A stretch of DNA of 64,000 nt from Pseudomonas sputi (GTDB taxonomy: Bacteria > Pseudomonadota > Gammaproteobacteria > Pseudomonadales > Pseudomonadaceae), in NCBI RefSeq assembly GCF_021603585.1, contig NZ_BQHI01000003.1:62001-126000 (forward strand), read 5' to 3'. Of the stretch, positions 7,118 through 16,395 are shown in pieces. A program made the translations under genes and the position numbers. The notes below the pieces were generated by a model. That model saw only the letters and a program-made list of their open reading frames with translations. It made no database searches and was not told the origin of the DNA. How positions within the stretch are numbered: position 1 is the first letter of the stretch; each line of letters starts with the position of its first letter.

Positions 7118-9658
7118 TTAACTTTGGCAAGAAAGCTCTAATCGTTCATAATTTACTTTGGTTTCTTTTTTCGGAAGCGTATAAGGTGCGATACATTGTT
7201 TTCCCTGCCACTTTATTACTATATTTCCTTTGGTCTTGATAACAAAGGCCAGTGCTTTGCCAGTTGGATCGGACATCGCGAGCTTTTTGCCATGATCGTC
7301 TTCTAATATCGCACCGAAAGGAATTATCTCGCCGTTGATATCATAAAGTTTAAATTGTACACGCCGTCCTTTTTTGCTTTCAAAGATTGCTTTGACAATT
7401 GCACCTCGTCTCGGGATCAGTTGTTGTGTTGCGTTATCCAGTTCAATATCGCCACCCAGATTACGCGTGTCGAGAGTTATCCAGTTAACACGATAAGGTT
7501 GCGCATTAGGTATGACTGCATATCCGTTAGATCCTGTTTTTACACTTGAATAACTACTAACCGGTAGGTCGGATGTTCCGGTTGCTTCAACTAACGCAAA
7601 CGTTTCGCCAACGGTCTGCCCCAAGTTGATTCCACCAGCGTGAGCTACAACAGATCCTGATAAATTTAGACTTTGCGAGCTGTAGTTATTGCCACGACTA
7701 TAGCCCAGCCCCATGTCTCCAATTGATGTCCGCGTATCTAGACTGAAGGAGTTCGAGTGGCTACCTTCGGAATCCCTTCCACTCTGAACGGAGTAAAAGG
7801 TATCGCTGTCTTCGGTGAAGAAGCCATTTATACCGGCTTGCGTTGTGCTGCCGGATTTCTGATGGCTGCTGGAAATATACGTTCGCGGAGCGCGTGGACT
7901 GGACCCTAGTGGAAAGGAAATCGAAACGCTAAATTGAGTGTCATTCGTTTTTCCACCGAGTACCCCAATTTCTTCAGTTTTACTGAGGTTAATATTGTAA
8001 TTCAGGTCTTGCCAGTTATTGCTGTATCCGGCAGAAACGCTGCGTGAGCTACCGCGATCCCAGTAGCGCTGATCAGACGCGTTTAAATACAAAGATCCTA
8101 GTTCCCGCTCACCTCCAAGTGTTTGGTTAATTGTCAGATCGGTTCTTATCTTGGAGTTTCCGTTACGCGTTGTAGCATCTTTACTGATGTCCTCTACGTG
8201 ATCTGTGAGCGTTCGGTACCCTTCGGTCGAGTACCTGTAAGCGGCTAGAGTCAGGCTAGTATCAGTACCTGTGAAAGTCTTGGCGTAGAGCGCGCGCACG
8301 CTGGCCCCATGGGTCGATTTTCCATTGGCTTTACTGGATGACTCAGTTATATCGATCGACATCGCACCAATGGATGTATTTTTGGAAGCGCCTATAGCAA
8401 CAGCTTGAAAACCATCGCTGGTCTGTAAGCCGGCAATTCCTGTCAAGTCACTTGTGAGGCCGTAGGCGAAATTACTACTTATGAAACTGGGTTTCTCATA
8501 ACCTTTTATTTTATTATTGAATTTTCCGCCCGATACGCTGTACTTCACTTGGCCTTCACGGACCATAGTCGGAAGCGTGGAAAAGGCTTGTCGTGTTACT
8601 TTTCGACGACCATCGGCTTCGATGACAGTGATTTCCAGGTCGCCGTTGGATCCCGATGGATAAATATCACCAATCTCAAACGGACCGGGCGACACGTTAG
8701 TCGTATATAGGATGTAATTATTCTGGCGAACTTCGATCTTCGCATTCGTTTCAGCGACACCACGAATAATCGGCGCATAGCCACGCTCGCTATCGGCACG
8801 CATTCCGTCATCGGACGCAAGCTTCAAGCCCCGGTATCGCACGCTGTCAAATAGCCCGGATTCGGAGAATATTTCACCCACGCTAAACTGACCTTTAAGT
8901 GCGGTTAAATCATGCTGCACAAAGGTTCGGTTAGTTACGAAGCGATTCGCTTGGCCCGTGGATGTACTGAAGTTAGATTCGTTACGTAGACGCCATGCAC
9001 CAAAGTTTATGCCGTTACGCAGGCCCAGATTATTTGTTTTTTGTGTTCCGGTATTTGTATGGTTACGAGCAGTGCTAAATTGGTAATTCACAAACCCTGC
9101 AGTGACCCCCTCGTCCCACAGTTCAGAGTCGACATAACCGCGCATGCCGCGTGCAATTGCGATTTGGGGGACACTTACATTCAATCGTAGACGATTAGAA
9201 TCGAAGCTGACTCTTGCATGGTCGATAATCGTTGGAAGATCGTAATGGTCTGCAGGATTTTTTTCGTCAATTAAGCCCTGGTCGTAAAGTTTCTGCATGT
9301 TTATACCCAGCTGTTTCAGTAACTCCAAAGCTATTTTTGGCTCTACCTTGTCATTCACTGGGTTGGTTATAAAATCAACGTCGCGCGTACCAACACGTGT
9401 TCCATTGCTGAAAATATCCAGGCGATACCGGCCAGGTAATACGTTGTTAACATTTAATATTGGTTGCAAGTCTACAGCTGAAGTTCCGTGCATGAATTGA
9501 GTGTTAAAAGATTCCTCAAAAAACACGCTGTTAGATTCGGCACCATAGCTTATGCCGTAAATGGCCATGTTAATCGCCAAGCACAAAGGGCGTATACGTC
9601 GCGCTTTTGAAAATGTTTTGTAATTGGTAGCGTTGATGTTTGATTTTGAAAAAAACAT
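7118..9658 (-). CDS. Fimbrial outer-membrane usher (FimD/PapC family)
   Basis: Usher of 846 residues that forms the outer-membrane pore and polymerises the fimbria. Features in order: signal region to about residue 40 (ISYGAES), N-terminal chaperone-binding domain (FFEESFNTQF...PGRYRLDIFSNGTRVG), a long beta-barrel with plug (about 150-680, GNDLEITV-type segment SNGDLEITVIEADGR) and C-terminal domains (GAIVKAIFESKKGRRVQF, PFGAILEDDHGK). Length is normal. A gap of about 75 bases separates it from the chaperone gene and about 98 from the adhesin gene. Confidence 0.93.
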   Translation of the reverse strand: MFFSKSNINATNYKTFSKARRIRPLCLAINMAIYGISYGAESNSVFFEESFNTQFMHGTSAVDLQPILNVNNVLPGRYRLDIFSNGTRVGTRDVDFITNPVNDKVEPKIALELLKQLGINMQKLYDQGLIDEKNPADHYDLPTIIDHARVSFDSNRLRLNVSVPQIAIARGMRGYVDSELWDEGVTAGFVNYQFSTARNHTNTGTQKTNNLGLRNGINFGAWRLRNESNFSTSTGQANRFVTNRTFVQHDLTALKGQFSVGEIFSESGLFDSVRYRGLKLASDDGMRADSERGYAPIIRGVAETNAKIEVRQNNYILYTTNVSPGPFEIGDIYPSGSNGDLEITVIEADGRRKVTRQAFSTLPTMVREGQVKYSVSGGKFNNKIKGYEKPSFISSNFAYGLTSDLTGIAGLQTSDGFQAVAIGASKNTSIGAMSIDITESSSKANGKSTHGASVRALYAKTFTGTDTSLTLAAYRYSTEGYRTLTDHVEDISKDATTRNGNSKIRTDLTINQTLGGERELGSLYLNASDQRYWDRGSSRSVSAGYSNNWQDLNYNINLSKTEEIGVLGGKTNDTQFSVSISFPLGSSPRAPRTYISSSHQKSGSTTQAGINGFFTEDSDTFYSVQSGRDSEGSHSNSFSLDTRTSIGDMGLGYSRGNNYSSQSLNLSGSVVAHAGGINLGQTVGETFALVEATGTSDLPVSSYSSVKTGSNGYAVIPNAQPYRVNWITLDTRNLGGDIELDNATQQLIPRRGAIVKAIFESKKGRRVQFKLYDINGEIIPFGAILEDDHGKKLAMSDPTGKALAFVIKTKGNIVIKWQGKQCIAPYTLPKKETKVNYERLELSCQS

Positions 9659-9733
9659 TTGAATGCCTTATGTGTAATCGCTAAAGATCAACCAGATATT
9701 TAGCGAGTAACTTATGGCGTGTTGGGGGGGAAG

Positions 9734-10486
9734 TTACTTTTTGACTGGTGTCTTGTTGCGTTTGGTGTGATTCTCTAATTCGTCTAGTTGCGCTTCAAAA
9801 TCCTGTTGCGCCCCGTAGTCATTAATGACCAAGAATGTTAAGCGGCTTGCACTGCCTATAACCGTTTTCTTCAGTGGAAAAGACCTGGTTTCACCCGGTT
9901 TAATCATCGTTGAATCAGTTACCAGTTCAGTCAGATCGCCTGACGCTAATTTTAGATCTGCGAGTGAAACGTGGTAGTTGCTCTTGTTTGTCACAATTAA
10001 TGTTTGTTTTTCAGATGAATTTCTCAAACTCCAATAAAGCTGTTCGGGGGCTTTTGCTGCATCACCGGATAACCCTTCGGGGCGAAAAAAAACTTTAATG
10101 CGCTGGCGGATAGCCAATTGCAAAGTATTGATTTCAGTGGATGTTGTATGAGGGATCTCCTGAACGTTCAACCACATTACGGACTCTTTATCAGAAGGCA
10201 TGCCTCTACCCTCATAGATAATTCTTAATAATTGCTGCTGTTTTGAGCTGATGCGTACCAATGGTGGTGTGACTGCGAAGGGAAGATTGTCACTATTGTT
10301 GTTACCCGCATCGAGCCACGATTGTATCAATATGCTCTGATCGCCGTTTCTTACCGTGATGTTTGCTTCCTTCTTTGTGCCATCAAATATAACTCTTGTT
10401 GAACTCAGTGAAATGCTGGCGGACGCAAAAGGTGTTATAAGAGTAGCTACTACTCCCAGGAAAATTAAAAGACTACGGCCTGGCAT
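9734..10486 (-). CDS. Periplasmic pilus-assembly chaperone (PapD/FimC family)
   Basis: Periplasmic chaperone of 250 residues with two Ig-like domains. Signal peptide of about 24 residues ending ASA, then the G1-strand arginine region ISLSSTRVIFDG, the family motif MWLNVQEIP, and the subunit-anchoring lysine in RQRIKVFFRPEGL. It donates a strand to the pilin and adhesin and delivers them to the usher. It sits second in the operon behind a strong mRNA hairpin. The lysine-rich C-terminal tail (KRNKTPVKK) is a little longer than usual. Confidence 0.93.
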   Translation of the reverse strand: MPGRSLLIFLGVVATLITPFASASISLSSTRVIFDGTKKEANITVRNGDQSILIQSWLDAGNNNSDNLPFAVTPPLVRISSKQQQLLRIIYEGRGMPSDKESVMWLNVQEIPHTTSTEINTLQLAIRQRIKVFFRPEGLSGDAAKAPEQLYWSLRNSSEKQTLIVTNKSNYHVSLADLKLASGDLTELVTDSTMIKPGETRSFPLKKTVIGSASRLTFLVINDYGAQQDFEAQLDELENHTKRNKTPVKK

Positions 10487-10512
10487 ACAAAAGATTACCT
10501 GTGAATATGTTT

Positions 10513-10550
10513 AAATATAGAGCGAGGTTGGATTGCCTCGCTCTATATTT
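10513..10550 (-). promoter_or_regulatory. Intercistronic hairpin between pilin and chaperone genes
   Basis: Perfect 15-base-pair stem (AAATATAGAGCGAGG and its complement) with an 8-base loop, starting 3 bases after the pilin stop codon. There is only a short A/T run on either side, so it looks like a partial terminator or 3' mRNA stabiliser. That would give more pilin than chaperone/usher, a known strategy in pilus operons. Confidence 0.8.
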
Positions 10551-10553
10551 TAG

Positions 10554-11144
10554 TTATTCGTATTCGAGTACGAATGGAAGAGAGGCGTTGCCGGTACCCG
10601 CGCTAGCCGCGGCGATGTCACCGGTCACCACGTAAGCGGCGGAGAACGACAGAGTTCCGTCCCCACCTTTATCAGGATCGCCGGTCAGGCCTGTTTCAAT
10701 CTTGGCAGTAGCATCGGAGCTCAGGTCAATCAGTTGGCCATTGTTATCAAGCAACGCAATACCCACACCTTTTGCAGCGTCCGCACCTTGCAGCTTCAGT
10801 ACTTTTTTGCCGTCAACGAGTCCGGATCCACCGTTAGCGGATGGTTTAAATAGCATCGAAACTTTGGTGCCGGCGTTGCAGTTGACCTTCAGGTTGAAAT
10901 CATTGGCAGCCATACGACCAGCAGTCGGTGCTGACTCTGTTCCCATGTCTTTAATTGACACGTTGCCCATGTCAACTGTGATCATTTTGTCTTTCCCTGT
11001 CGCGCCATCAACCGAACAAGCGTCGTTGTTGATCACACCGGTAAAACTGATCTGGCCACTGCCACCCTTGGTAGTGGCTGCCATAACGCCGCTAGAAGCA
11101 GCAACCAGTGACAAAGTTAGTGCAGCTAAAACGAATTTATTCAT
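10554..11144 (-). CDS. Major fimbrial subunit (type 1 pilin family)
   Basis: Exported pilin of 196 residues. Signal peptide MNKFVLAALTLSLVAASSGV...MAA, then an N-terminal donor strand (GSGQISFTGVINNDACSV), the disulfide pair Cys43 region (NDACSV) and LKVNCNAG, and the C-terminal beta-zipper strand ASLPFVLEYE with penultimate Tyr. It is the first gene of the minus-strand fimbrial operon, with a 70-base leader and a candidate promoter upstream. Its GC is higher than that of the adhesin gene. Confidence 0.93.
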   Translation of the reverse strand: MNKFVLAALTLSLVAASSGVMAATTKGGSGQISFTGVINNDACSVDGATGKDKMITVDMGNVSIKDMGTESAPTAGRMAANDFNLKVNCNAGTKVSMLFKPSANGGSGLVDGKKVLKLQGADAAKGVGIALLDNNGQLIDLSSDATAKIETGLTGDPDKGGDGTLSFSAAYVVTGDIAAASAGTGNASLPFVLEYE

Positions 11145-11157
11145 GAGTTATAAACCT

Positions 11158-11204
11158 AGCTAAGTGTTGAATTGCATACGGCACTGAGGCACGAAGCTAA
11201 GTGT
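11158..11204. repeat. Direct repeat AGCTAAGTGT in the pilin leader
   Basis: AGCTAAGTGT occurs at 11158-11167 and again at 11195-11204, each followed by TTGA within a base or two, 37 bases apart, between the candidate promoter and the pilin start. These may be regulator sites. Confidence 0.4.
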
Positions 11205-11215
11205 ATTGATTCGAA

Positions 11216-11242
11216 ATTTTATATCACTAAGAATTGTCTCAA
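11216..11242 (-). promoter_or_regulatory. Candidate promoter of the fimbrial operon
   Basis: On the minus strand TTGAGA (11237-11242) and TATAAAAT (11215-11222 region) are arranged like -35 and -10 boxes, though spacing is short (13-15 bases), which would fit activator dependence. They lie about 70 bases upstream of the pilin start. Confidence 0.4.
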
Positions 11243-11759
11243 AGTGGTTAGAGCGAGTACTTGCAGGCTTGTTGCGCCAGATGGGTGAGCTACCCAAGTA
11301 GTTTTTGTTTGTTTGGTAACTCTATTTCTACCGATATTTATGCAGAGATGATCAATAGCTTGCCCTTCTAGCTAAACTGGAGCAGCTATTTTTTGAATGA
11401 TCAAGTTGTGAATCAACGGGATTACGATAACTTTGTCTTAAAGGCTTTGAGATGGGGGGCGCAAGGGCTTCGTCGCGAGAGACATTCAGAATATGGCAAG
11501 CCCTATATATAGCGTGTTTCTGTGAAGGGTTTGAATCTGTCCTTTCTCGTGGGGCGGCATGAGGAATTTTGGCGCTGGAGCGTGATTCGCAGTTCGGCTG
11601 GCTTTTGGGACAAAGCCCTATTTCAAAAATGGATTAGAATGTCCATGATCGCCTGAAGGGTAGATAAGACATGTCTGAAAACTGAAATTGGATGTGTGAG
11701 CCTCCTCAGCGGTTGGCGGATGTTGATTCCCGTGTGCTTTCTCATGTTTGGAGCTAGTC
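11243..11759. other. Divergent regulatory region of the fimbrial island
   Basis: About 500 bases with no credible gene, between the pilin promoter and the response-regulator gene. AT-rich; presumably carries the promoter of the regulator operon and operator sites for it. I do not see a clear sigma-54 or Fur motif. Confidence 0.5.
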
Positions 11760-12473
11760 ATGCACTGGTCAGTAGTAAAACCATTACGCCTTGCTATCCT
11801 GGATGACCACTCGCTCATACGCCTCGCGATGAAGTCCCGCCTCACGCGTGAGGCGGATTTCAGTATTTTGGGAGTTTACAGTAGCAGTGCGCAGCTACTC
11901 GCGGGATTGCGCGCAACTGAGTTCGATCTACTGATTCTCGATTACAAATTGCACGAAGATGAGTTTGACGGATTAAACCTGATCAGATTGTTGCGCCAAC
12001 GTTACCCAGAAATGCGAATCCTGGTTTCCTCCTCTGAAGAAAGGCCGGCAGTCGTGAAAATGGTACTCGACGCTGGGGTAGGCGGTTTTTTCGGGAAATC
12101 TCAGGCTGTTGACGATTTGATCACCGGCATTCGTTGTGTTGCGTCTGAAAAATTGTATTTAGGGCCGGGCATGGCCTTTGAGCTCGACTCGAAGCAAGAA
12201 ATACGCAACGAACAGGCGATTGCAACTGATAGCCAGCAGTCGCCCAGTCATGACCTATTGAGCAGTCCGCTGCTTTCCTTGAAAGAGAAGGAGGTTTTAC
12301 GCTGCTGCCTTGAGGGATTGGGCGTTACGCAGATAGCACTTAAGTTTTCTCGTAGCCGTAAAACCATCAGCGGGCAAAAAAGAACTGCTCTTAAAAAACT
12401 TGGCATACGTAACGATGCAGAGTTGTTCAAGCTGCAGCACTCTTTGAAAGATAATAAAATGCAGGAAAATTAG
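11760..12473 (+). CDS. NarL/LuxR-type response regulator (RocA/BvgA-like)
   Basis: Two-component transcription factor of 237 residues. Receiver domain 10-125: acidic pair LDDH, phospho-acceptor Asp61 (LLILDYKL), conserved SSS and Lys (FFGKSQ). C-terminal LuxR HTH about 175-230 (LSLKEKEVLRCCLEGLG ... SRSRKTISGQKRTALKKLG). The ATG at 11760 has TGGAG six bases upstream and is preferred to the TTG at 11748. The hybrid kinase gene begins 4 bases after its stop, so the two form an operon divergent from the fimbrial genes. It probably activates them, as RocA1 does for cupC; this is inference from context. Confidence 0.88.
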   Translation: MHWSVVKPLRLAILDDHSLIRLAMKSRLTREADFSILGVYSSSAQLLAGLRATEFDLLILDYKLHEDEFDGLNLIRLLRQRYPEMRILVSSSEERPAVVKMVLDAGVGGFFGKSQAVDDLITGIRCVASEKLYLGPGMAFELDSKQEIRNEQAIATDSQQSPSHDLLSSPLLSLKEKEVLRCCLEGLGVTQIALKFSRSRKTISGQKRTALKKLGIRNDAELFKLQHSLKDNKMQEN

Positions 12474-12477
12474 GTGT

Positions 12478-15400
12478 ATGCCCAATCTATTCCTCAGGCT
12501 TTTGCTGGCAAGCATCATTTCATTATCCCTGTCAGCAAGTTTATTGGCTGCTGATTACCGTTCTCTGCAATTGTCTGCAAGGGTAGATTGCAATCAGTTG
12601 CAGCTTGAACTTTCTAATGACGATTGGAGTTGGCTGCGCCAGAAACGAGTTTTAGTGCTCGGAGCGGCTTTGCCGGATTTTCCCCCATACGTTATGACTG
12701 CAAGTGGAACTCGTTATGAGGGTATCGTCGCAGACATGGTTTGCGTAATCGGTCAGGCGTTACATGTTGAAGTTAATGTCAAAGCATTTCCTACGCGATC
12801 GGCCGCTATAAATGCCCTGAAGAGTGGTGAGATTGATATTTTGGGTAGTTCCAACAGTTTTGAAGTTTCTGACGGGAACGCTATCCTGAGTAAACCATAC
12901 GTTAAAGATGTCCCTGCTATTTTTATGCGAAGTGATGATCGTCGCTCTTTCTCGGCCGATTTGTCCGGTCTGCGAGTAGCGGTCGCTGATGATTATTTAA
13001 CCTCTAGCCAGCTTCGTGCGTTGTACCCAAATGCAGAATTTGTATTGTTTCCTTCAAATGAGCTTGGTCTGGCCGCGTTAGCATTCAATAAGGTTGATTT
13101 ATATTTGGGAGACACAGTTTCGAGTAACTATCTCATAAATATCATTTATTTTAATTACGTGCGTCTTCATTCATTTGTCAATATCCAAACTGGCGGCTTC
13201 AGCTTCGCACTGCGCAAAGACGATCAACAGTTAAAGCGCCTGATTGATTTCACTATTGAATCTATGGGACAGTCCAGGGCTAGCGAAATTACCAAACGCT
13301 GGTCCGGGGGCGGTGGTGCCCTGGGTCCTGAAAAAATTGATCTTTCCGATACTGAAGTACGTTGGCTCCAACAGCACCCTGTCGTGCGATTTTTGGTTAA
13401 CGATGATCAAGCGCCCTTTGCATTTTTTGACCGTAAAGGTAATTTGGGGGGGATTGGTGCAGATTTGCTTGAGCTTATTCAACGACGTACTGGATTACAA
13501 TTCGAGGTTGAACGAACTGACAGTTTCTCCAGTTTGAGTAGCAGCTTGCTTGACGGGAGTGCTGATATTTCATTGTTGATGCCCACAATATCGCGTGAAG
13601 TCGGTATGCGTTTCACTCACCCTTTTCTCGCTACGCCGTTTGTGATAGTTACTGCAAAAAATCCAAGTGCGGCTTCAACTTTGCAAGAGCTGCGTGGCAA
13701 GCGTGTTGCGGTTGCGGAAAGTTCTGCCGAGGGTGAGTTGCTCCAAGATTACCCCGATATTCGTATCATCCAGAGCGCAACGATTCTGGATGCACTTGCT
13801 GATGTAAAGGAGGGGCGAGCGGATGCGATGATTACTACGCTGCATAATGCGCGCTATTATATCGCTCATATTTATAAGGATACTTTGCGCATCTCCAATA
13901 TTGTAGGAGGTGATGTAGGTTTTCTGGCTTTCGCGGCCCGACGTTCTGATACGGAACTGATCAGTATTTTGAACAAGGCATTACTCAGTATACCGCCCGA
14001 TGAACTGGATGTAATACTCAACCGCTGGCGCCCGATCGCTGCGTTCTCTGCACTGTCTTGGCGTGATTACAAGACTCTGATCTTTCAAATCAGTGCAGGC
14101 GCGTTTCTGATAATTTTAGGTTCACTTGTCTGGAATTTTTATATCCGACGGCAAATTCATGAGCGCAAAAGGGCTGAGCGTTTGCTCAGCGAACAGTTAA
14201 AATTTATGGGGTCCCTGATAAATGGAACTCCTCATCCGATTTACGTTCGTGACCGAGAGGGTCGGTTACTGATGTGTAATAACAACTATCTCGAAACCTT
14301 CGGGTTGAGTGAAAAGGACGTCATCGGAAAGACCGTGTTCGAAAGTGGCAAACGAAATCGCCAGGAAGCGCTGCAATTTCATGATGACTATTTGCGAGTC
14401 ATGCAGCAAAACATACCCTATGAAGTAGATCGCACGCTCCATGTCGGTGGTAAACGGTTGGCTATCTACCACTGGATTCAGCCCTATCACGACACGGAAG
14501 GTGAAGTGAAAGGAGTGATTTGTGGCTGGATCGACATCAGTGAGCGTCGTGAGCTGATCGAGGAGTTACGCTCGGCAAAGGAGTTTGCAGATGAAGCAAG
14601 CCGCGCGAAAACGACATTTCTAGCGACGATGAGTCACGAAATTCGCACCCCGATGAGCGCGGTAATCGGAATGCTAGAGTTGACGCTCAAGCGTGCTGAA
14701 CAGGGGCATTTTGATCAGTCTATGGTCGAGGTGGCCTACGACTCGGCGAAATCCTTGCTCGTACTTATCGGAGACATCCTTGATGTTGCTCGCATCGAGT
14801 CTGGTCATGTCAGTCTTTCGCCCTCGCGCGCGAATCTCAGGGAACTGGTTGAGTCCGTTGCACGTGTGTTTGACGGTTTAGCCAGGCAGAAAGGGCTCGA
14901 GCTAAGGTTGGATATCGACGCCAGTCTCGGATGTGATGTATTAGTGGATTCAGTGCGCTTTCGGCAAATACTGTCGAACTTGGTAGGAAATGCAATTAAG
15001 TTTACGGATTTTGGTCATGTCAATATTTCCCTATTTGGGTATCAGCTCGCCGACTATCGCCTTCAGATAAGACTTAAAGTTGAAGACACTGGGATCGGTA
15101 TTTCTGAGTCGGATTTACGTAAGCTCTTTCGGCCGTTCGCTCAAGTTGATCAGGGACCTTCTAGAGGCGGAACGGGGTTGGGACTGGTTATTTCTCGCTC
15201 TTTGTGCGAATTGATGGGGGGGCAAATTAACGTTACAAGCGTTTTGGGCAGAGGTACTTGTGTTGAGGTCTCGCTGTATTTGACTATGCTCAACTCCGTG
15301 AGCGATAAACCGGTAAAAACTTCCATAATCCACGATAAGCCTCTTCCAGTGCTACGTATTCTGGTTGTTGATGATCAACCTGCCAATCGATTGTTGACAA

Positions 15401-16107
15401 GTCAGCAGTTGAAGTTTTTCGGTCAGACGGTTGTTGGAGCTGCTGACGGGGCTGAGGCACTTTCATTATGGCGAGCTGAGCAGTTTGATATCGTTATTAC
15501 GGATTGCAATATGCCGGTCATGGATGGTTATGTATTGACTCGCAGGATTCGCCAGTATGAGCAGGAACGTGGATCTGCTCGCTGTTGTATATTAGGGCTA
15601 ACTGCAAACGCGCAGCCAGAGGAAAAAAATAAGTGCCGAGAGGCAGGTATGGATGATTGTTTATTTAAACCAATTTCTCTCGAAACATTATTTGTGATTT
15701 TATCCGATTGGGAAAATACTGTTCAACCAAAGCACTTTGATGTTGATTGTTTAGAGGTGAGCAACACATCAGAATCGATACGGGCTCGACTTTATGAACT
15801 CACAGGTGGCGATGTTGTGGTGATGAAGGAGCTCGTTTGTGAAGCATTATCAAGCTGTGAAAGGGATCTTGTGGAATTGCGTGCATTGATTTCGGAGTGC
15901 GACCCCCGACGACTCGGAAGTTTAGCTCATCGCATAGCAGGCGCGGCGAAAATTGTGGAGGGGGTGGAAGTTATCGAACGTAGTATTGATTTGGAGAAAG
16001 AGTGTGAGGCTCCTGTTATTGATAAGGTTCGAATGAAGTTCTATGCGATGAAACTTGAGCATGCTCAGGTGGAGTTGATAAAAATGATTAAAACAGTTGA
16101 ATTTTAG
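12478..16107 (+). CDS. Unorthodox hybrid sensor kinase, BvgS/RocS type
   Basis: Inner-membrane phosphorelay kinase of 1209 residues. Order: signal peptide (1-26, ending LAA), two periplasmic Venus-flytrap (SBP_bac_3) domains (about 45-275 and 285-515), one transmembrane helix (about 537-558), PAS (about 575-690, HPIYVRDREGRLLMCNNNY), HisKA with His720 (ATMSHEIRTPMSAV), HATPase (NLVGNAIKFTDFG, DTGIGIS, GGTGLGLVIS), receiver with Asp1009 (DIVITDCNMPVMDGY) and C-terminal HPt with His1151 (LAHRIAGAAKIVE). All phosphotransfer residues are present. It presumably phosphorylates the adjacent regulator. The ligand is unknown. Confidence 0.93.
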   Translation: MPNLFLRLLLASIISLSLSASLLAADYRSLQLSARVDCNQLQLELSNDDWSWLRQKRVLVLGAALPDFPPYVMTASGTRYEGIVADMVCVIGQALHVEVNVKAFPTRSAAINALKSGEIDILGSSNSFEVSDGNAILSKPYVKDVPAIFMRSDDRRSFSADLSGLRVAVADDYLTSSQLRALYPNAEFVLFPSNELGLAALAFNKVDLYLGDTVSSNYLINIIYFNYVRLHSFVNIQTGGFSFALRKDDQQLKRLIDFTIESMGQSRASEITKRWSGGGGALGPEKIDLSDTEVRWLQQHPVVRFLVNDDQAPFAFFDRKGNLGGIGADLLELIQRRTGLQFEVERTDSFSSLSSSLLDGSADISLLMPTISREVGMRFTHPFLATPFVIVTAKNPSAASTLQELRGKRVAVAESSAEGELLQDYPDIRIIQSATILDALADVKEGRADAMITTLHNARYYIAHIYKDTLRISNIVGGDVGFLAFAARRSDTELISILNKALLSIPPDELDVILNRWRPIAAFSALSWRDYKTLIFQISAGAFLIILGSLVWNFYIRRQIHERKRAERLLSEQLKFMGSLINGTPHPIYVRDREGRLLMCNNNYLETFGLSEKDVIGKTVFESGKRNRQEALQFHDDYLRVMQQNIPYEVDRTLHVGGKRLAIYHWIQPYHDTEGEVKGVICGWIDISERRELIEELRSAKEFADEASRAKTTFLATMSHEIRTPMSAVIGMLELTLKRAEQGHFDQSMVEVAYDSAKSLLVLIGDILDVARIESGHVSLSPSRANLRELVESVARVFDGLARQKGLELRLDIDASLGCDVLVDSVRFRQILSNLVGNAIKFTDFGHVNISLFGYQLADYRLQIRLKVEDTGIGISESDLRKLFRPFAQVDQGPSRGGTGLGLVISRSLCELMGGQINVTSVLGRGTCVEVSLYLTMLNSVSDKPVKTSIIHDKPLPVLRILVVDDQPANRLLTSQQLKFFGQTVVGAADGAEALSLWRAEQFDIVITDCNMPVMDGYVLTRRIRQYEQERGSARCCILGLTANAQPEEKNKCREAGMDDCLFKPISLETLFVILSDWENTVQPKHFDVDCLEVSNTSESIRARLYELTGGDVVVMKELVCEALSSCERDLVELRALISECDPRRLGSLAHRIAGAAKIVEGVEVIERSIDLEKECEAPVIDKVRMKFYAMKLEHAQVELIKMIKTVEF

Positions 16108-16133
16108 CTGAATTCGCCCGAATCCAGTTTTTT
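16108..16133 (+). terminator. Terminator of the regulator-kinase operon
   Basis: CTGAATTC-GCCC-GAATCCAG stem with one mismatch, followed by six T, directly after the kinase stop. It separates the kinase transcript from the EAL gene. Confidence 0.7.
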
Positions 16134-16395
16134 GACACGCAAGCCTACGCAGTAGCGCTGGTTGCGAGCAGAGAGGCCGACTCTCGATTATTCGGCAACG
16201 ATTGTCCGAGTCTGGTTTAAATCGACTCCAACTTTAATGCTCGAAACCCCTGCGGATTGAGCAACCGCTGTAGTCAATCTGCATCTTTTTTCAGCAAACT
16301 TAGAGGGGGGAGGTGGTCAATTTTGAGAATTTTCTTAAAGGACGCGCTCGGTCGTTCGCATACCCTTAGCGGACGATTCGAATCAGGTTTTACTC

